16,770 bases of DNA. Origin: JBFMHD01 sp040752395 [NCBI: Candidatus Hydrogenedentota bacterium] (GTDB lineage: Bacteria; JBFMHD01). The translations under genes and the position numbers were made by a program. The DNA lies in contig JBFMHD010000035.1 of the NCBI GenBank assembly GCA_040752395.1, positions 1-16,770 on the forward strand, in the 5' to 3' direction. A model generated the notes under the pieces. It did no database searches and was not told where the DNA came from. It saw nothing but the letters and a program-made list of their open reading frames with translations. How positions within the stretch are numbered: the stretch's first letter is position 1; every line of letters begins with the position of its first letter. This document shows positions 14,471-16,770 of this stretch, piece after piece.

Positions 14471-14833
14471 ATGTTAAGTATCAATGAAATGTCAAGACTG
14501 TTCAACCGGGGTTGCGATTCCGCGCTACTGATCGGTAATTTTTTAGACGAGTTCAAGAACGCCGCAGATGAAGATAGACGCAAATCCGTTCAAAAACCGC
14601 CGGTCAATACAAAGGGGAATAAATCTTCTTATCTGGCAGCAATGGTTGAGCAGTTGTGTCTGGAATACAAACTGGATATTCCGGCCTGGGTCAATGATAA
14701 AAAATATTTCCTGAAAGAACCCGTGTTTTATACGGCGTTTGAAAATTTGAAAACCGTATTGATTCAGGAGAGCCCGGTTCCATTCCGCAGAAGGAATATA
14801 TTTGTATCCGGTAACGCGTTAGACAGGGTTTGA
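14471..14833 (+). CDS. Small partner protein of the DUF6036 nucleotidyltransferase
   Basis: A 120-residue, mostly helical protein. From memory, proteins ending in a PVPFRRRNIF-type motif (102-111 here) commonly sit directly upstream of DUF6036 nucleotidyltransferases. The gene ends one base before the next ATG, so the two are co-translated. GGGAGGAGGA at 14454-14463 places the start at 14471; the nearer ATG at 14464 is out of frame and stops after seven codons. A role as partner or antitoxin of the nucleotidyltransferase is inferred from the pairing alone. Base composition is visibly richer in G and C than in the flanking genes. Confidence 0.75.
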   Translation: MLSINEMSRLFNRGCDSALLIGNFLDEFKNAADEDRRKSVQKPPVNTKGNKSSYLAAMVEQLCLEYKLDIPAWVNDKKYFLKEPVFYTAFENLKTVLIQESPVPFRRRNIFVSGNALDRV

Positions 14834-14834
14834 T

Positions 14835-15365
14835 ATGGGGAATTTTACGCTTACCAAAAGCAGGATATTGAGATTATTGAAGGAGATATCAAGAAGACTG
14901 GGCCGCCGGGGATTAACCGGAGAGATAGTATTATTCGGCGGCGCGGCTATGACCGTAGTTTTCAGTTCGCGGGAATCGACCCGTGATGTGGATGCTGTAT
15001 TTCGGCCGGCTAAAATTATCAGGGATATAGCGGCGCAGATCGGAAAGGAACGCGGTATGAGTGAAACATGGCTGAACGATGCGGTAAAAGGATTTGTCAG
15101 CGATAAAGGCGACCACAATTTATACTATGAGGACAGGAACCTGAAAATATTTTCAGCGAGTCCGGAATATATTCTTGCCATGAAATGCATGTCAATGCGG
15201 CTGGCTGACAGCAAGGACGAGGAGGACATTAAATATCTGCTGAAGAGACTGGTGTTAACGAGAAAGGAGGATGTCTTCGCGTTGATCGAGAAATATTATC
15301 CGAGAAACAGGATACCAGCGAAGACCCAGTTTGCGCTGGAAGAGTTGTTCGATAAACTTAAATGA
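14835..15365 (+). CDS. DUF6036-type nucleotidyltransferase (AbiEii-like fold)
   Basis: A 176-residue protein with a nucleotidyltransferase signature. EIVLFGGAAMTVVF (30-43) carries the GG-type motif. STRDVDAVF (48-56) provides the paired acidic residues D51 and D53 that bind metal in this superfamily. The later AMKCMSMR (115-122) and DSKDEEDIKYLLK (125-137) blocks are typical of AbiEii-like and DUF6036 proteins. By family it may transfer nucleotides to RNA or protein as part of a toxin-antitoxin or phage-defence pair with the gene one base upstream; the target is unknown. The frame is complete and the catalytic residues are present, so it is probably functional. GC-rich codons set the pair apart from its surroundings and suggest horizontal acquisition. 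Confidence 0.8.
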   Translation: MGNFTLTKSRILRLLKEISRRLGRRGLTGEIVLFGGAAMTVVFSSRESTRDVDAVFRPAKIIRDIAAQIGKERGMSETWLNDAVKGFVSDKGDHNLYYEDRNLKIFSASPEYILAMKCMSMRLADSKDEEDIKYLLKRLVLTRKEDVFALIEKYYPRNRIPAKTQFALEELFDKLK

Positions 15366-15445
15366 TTTTGTCGCTGCAATCGGACGGTTGTGATGGAAAC
15401 GAGATAGATTGTTTGTGGTTGACTTTTTAATAGAAATGGTTTTTT

Positions 15446-15601
15446 ATGACAATTATGAGAGAAGCTGATTATAGAATCGCCAAAGAACTGAAAGAAAAAT
15501 TAACTGAACACATACGGATTCTTGACTTTATGGTATTCGGGTCGCGGGCAATCGGATTGAATTTTATTGAAATACAGAAAAATATTCCGTGTTTCATTTG
15601 A
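15446..15601 (+). pseudogene. Truncated MNT-type nucleotidyltransferase
   Basis: A 51-codon frame beginning MTIMREADYRIAKELKEKLT and reaching LDFMVFGSRAIG. The FGSRA motif at about residues 31-35 is that of minimal nucleotidyltransferases, usually followed by the metal-binding D-x-D, which is missing here. After residue 37 the sequence turns unrelated and hits a stop overlapping the duplicated envelope-gene fragment. Full-length family members are about 100 residues or more, so this is a 5' fragment broken at the junction with that fragment. Confidence 0.6.
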
Positions 15602-15735
15602 GCTACCGGCGGATGTGGTTCTCTGGTCAACGTTTACAGACAACCAGCCAGTAAAACCTGGACTTGGTTCAAAACCAAACTCGATACTTGTTCCTTTATT
15701 TAAATAAGGAATCAGGTTTCAGGAACAGGTTCTAT
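15600..15735 (+). pseudogene. Internally deleted copy of the 3' part of envelope paralogue B
   Basis: 15600-15700 equals 12954-13054 except for one C-to-T change in 101 bases. 15706-15735 equals 13787-13816 exactly (30 bases). About 730 bp between them are missing, and the joint lies at TATT, present at both donor edges. The fragment has no start and soon meets stops. The high identity means the duplication is recent. The next 14 bases (15736-15749) resemble the complement of 13817-13829. Confidence 0.9.
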
Positions 15736-15739
15736 CCCC

Positions 15740-16336
15740 TCATTCTAATTTTGTGTCTATCAGGTCTTTCAAAGCGATCAAAGCTTCTTTTGATTGATGG
15801 CCAGTTGCTATGAATTCAATAATATCCCCTTTTATAGCAGCTAATCCTAAAAATCCCAATAACGACTTTACATTAAGATATTTTTTGTCATTTAAAGTAA
15901 AATTATAATGCATCATTCCCTTCATATTGTGTGCGTATACATCGCAATCGTATTTGCTTACAAGATTTGAGATTTTAGAAGACGGCCCCATATGTAACCC
16001 TTTTTCATTTTTAATTGTTACTATTAAAGTAAGAAAACCACTCTTTTCCAATGATTCTCTTTCCTCACGCCAGATATGAGCATACTCTTTTACCCACTCT
16101 TCAGGAGAGATATTTCTATCAAGAATCTCTTGTTTCTGAGCGAGATTATCGATCCGTTGTTTTTCACGTTTCCATGACTCTGCATAATTTTTTATAAAAT
16201 CAATAATAGCCTCCTCAATACTCACCTCTCTTTTCTGTTCCAGGGACATATAGTATTTACGGTCCTCAATCGCTTTTAGTTCAGCTGGCGTAAGATTGAT
16301 ATTTTGAGGGTCAATTTTTAACTCATCAGTATTCAT
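15740..16336 (-). CDS. HPr-like phosphocarrier protein with helical N-terminal extension
   Basis: A 198-residue protein. About residues 101-194 are an HPr domain: LTLIVTIKNEKGLHMGPSSK, then NVKSLLGFLGLAAIKGDIIEF. His115 in GLH matches the phosphorylated His15 of HPr and Ser158 in VKSLLG matches the regulatory Ser46. The usual Arg after GLHxR is Gly117. Residues 1-100 are charged and helical with two related units, YAESWKREKQR (51-61) and YAHIWREERES (85-95). Plain HPr is about 85-90 residues, so this is an extended regulatory or non-sugar form, not a standard PTS carrier; no EI or EII genes are nearby. GAGAGG precedes the ATG at good spacing. Its promoter region matches that of the Hsp70-like gene. 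The gene ends against the duplicated fragment of paralogue B. Confidence 0.85.
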   Translation of the reverse strand: MNTDELKIDPQNINLTPAELKAIEDRKYYMSLEQKREVSIEEAIIDFIKNYAESWKREKQRIDNLAQKQEILDRNISPEEWVKEYAHIWREERESLEKSGFLTLIVTIKNEKGLHMGPSSKISNLVSKYDCDVYAHNMKGMMHYNFTLNDKKYLNVKSLLGFLGLAAIKGDIIEFIATGHQSKEALIALKDLIDTKLE

Positions 16337-16355
16337 TTTTAAGCCTCTCTCCTCT

Positions 16356-16395
16356 GAAAAACTTTGTAACTATAATAATATCAAGTAGAAGCAAG
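16356..16395 (-). promoter_or_regulatory. Shared promoter/leader of the HPr-like gene
   Basis: The complement reads CTTGCTTCTACTTGATATTA and continues to GTTTTTC, identical at 37 of 40 positions to 5797-5836. It contains the extended -10 TGATATTAT. A weak TTGTTT lies 17 bp upstream as a possible -35. It ends 19 bases before the ATG, leaving room for the GAGAGG ribosome site. Confidence 0.55.
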
Positions 16396-16424
16396 ATAAA
16401 CAAACATCTGGTTTTTCATACTTT

Positions 16425-16484
16425 GTGTAGAGCACAAAAACGCAATAACCCAATAACCCAATAGTGTAGAGCGCAAACGCGCTC
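16425..16484. repeat. Short direct repeats, octamers and a perfect hairpin
   Basis: GTGTAGAGCACAAAAACGC (16425-16443) is repeated as GTGTAGAGCGCAAACGC (16464-16480). Between them lie two CAATAACC octamers plus a partial one (16443-16463). GAGCGC AAAC GCGCTC (16469-16484) is a perfect hairpin. No gene is supported between the HPr-like promoter and the right cassette; 16485-16603 shows nothing else I recognise. Confidence 0.75.
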
Positions 16485-16603
16485 ATGAGTACTCCTTCCA
16501 CAAGCCCCCTGGTATTTATTTTATGTAGTGCTCCCTGTTTGTCGAGACATTTTTTAGTAAATTTTTGGCACATCAGGCAGGCAAAGACACACACAAGAAA
16601 AAA

Positions 16604-16624
16604 CTTTGTGCCTTTGTGCCTTTG
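16604..16624. repeat. Octamer array, inverted relative to the left end
   Basis: CTTTGTGC CTTTGTGC CTTTG, the complement of the AAGGCACA array at 15-58. Here it lies on the gene side of the heptamer cassette, whereas at the left end it lies outside it, so the ends are mosaic and not simple mirror images. Confidence 0.85.
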
Positions 16625-16630
16625 AAAGTA

Positions 16631-16770
16631 AGAAGTGAGAAGTGAGAAGTATCAGGACAGGCTACAGGCTACAGGCTACGGACTACAGCCGGCTGGAGCC
16701 AAAAGCCAAAAGCCTGCTGAAAAGTCTTGAGTCTTGAGTCTCGAGTCCTGTTTTGACTCACGACTTGCGA
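16631..16770 (-). repeat. Composite heptamer repeat cassette, right copy, inverted
   Basis: The complement of the window end aligns with 107-246. On the minus strand the order is TCGCAAGTCGTGAGTC, ACTCGAG plus two ACTCAAG, ACTTTTCAGCAGG, TTTTGGCTCCAGCCGGCTG, three GTAGCCT-type units, TCCTGATACTT and CTTCTCA repeats. Differences from the left copy are mostly in unit number. It points towards the HPr-like gene and is cut by the window edge. Confidence 0.9.

Noticed and set aside
16370-16594. A 74-codon minus-strand ORF with a hydrophobic end.
   Set aside because: It is made largely of octamer repeats and the hairpin, overlaps the HPr-like promoter and has no family pattern.
107-16770. The two ends form a long inverted repeat, as in a 16.6-kb composite transposon.
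   Set aside because: A third copy lies inside at 5618-5805 in direct orientation, the repeats are built of short tandem units, and no working transposase is present. A dispersed repeat, with contig ends falling in it, is simpler.

Overview
The window is AT-rich and gene-dense, with long intergenic stretches made of 7-bp and 8-bp tandem repeats. It looks like the chromosome of an uncultured Gram-negative-type bacterium from a candidate phylum. Omnitrophota or another deep lineage close to the PVC group is my guess from the gene mix (GYF/OB-fold membrane protein, archaeal-type TctA permease, extended HPr, large 'G-x-LPVR' envelope proteins), but no marker gene settles it. Both ends lie inside the same repeat family, so the window may be a contig that stopped where assembly failed in repeats.

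Layout. (1) 1-415: octamer and heptamer arrays, then a promoter. (2) 416-4606: a membrane-anchored GYF/zinc-ribbon/triple OB-fold protein, a COG1784-type TctA-like permease, and a YdjM/DUF457-like membrane protein whose start overlaps the permease stop by 4 bp. (3) 4714-5337: a MazEF-type toxin-antitoxin pair with a near-consensus promoter and apparently leaderless mRNA. (4) 5338-5848: a candidate structured RNA, a heptamer-repeat cassette and a promoter for a lidless Hsp70-like ATPase (5849-7360). (5) 7570-9099: a decay zone with a 5'-truncated DprA/SLOG-like gene on the minus strand, a frameshifted small membrane protein and a TPR remnant. (6) 9092-13859: a second copy of the candidate RNA, then a tandem pair of paralogous, secreted and membrane-anchored large proteins, the most coherent uncharacterised system here. 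(7) 13942-15735: an accessory patch with a broken transposase, a GC-richer DUF6036 nucleotidyltransferase with its small partner, a truncated MNT-type nucleotidyltransferase and a nearly identical, internally deleted copy of the 3' part of the upstream envelope gene. (8) 15740-16336, minus strand: an HPr-like protein with a helical N-terminal extension, followed by inverted repeat cassettes to the end.

Three points stand out. The composite heptamer cassettes occur three times, in the same internal order, each pointing at the start of a downstream gene. The Hsp70-like and HPr-like genes share a 40-bp promoter/leader (37 of 40 identical) although they lie 10 kb apart on opposite strands. A roughly 100-nt element occurs twice, and three of the six pairs in one of its stems differ between copies while pairing is kept. 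Everything here was read by eye; no search or folding program was run.
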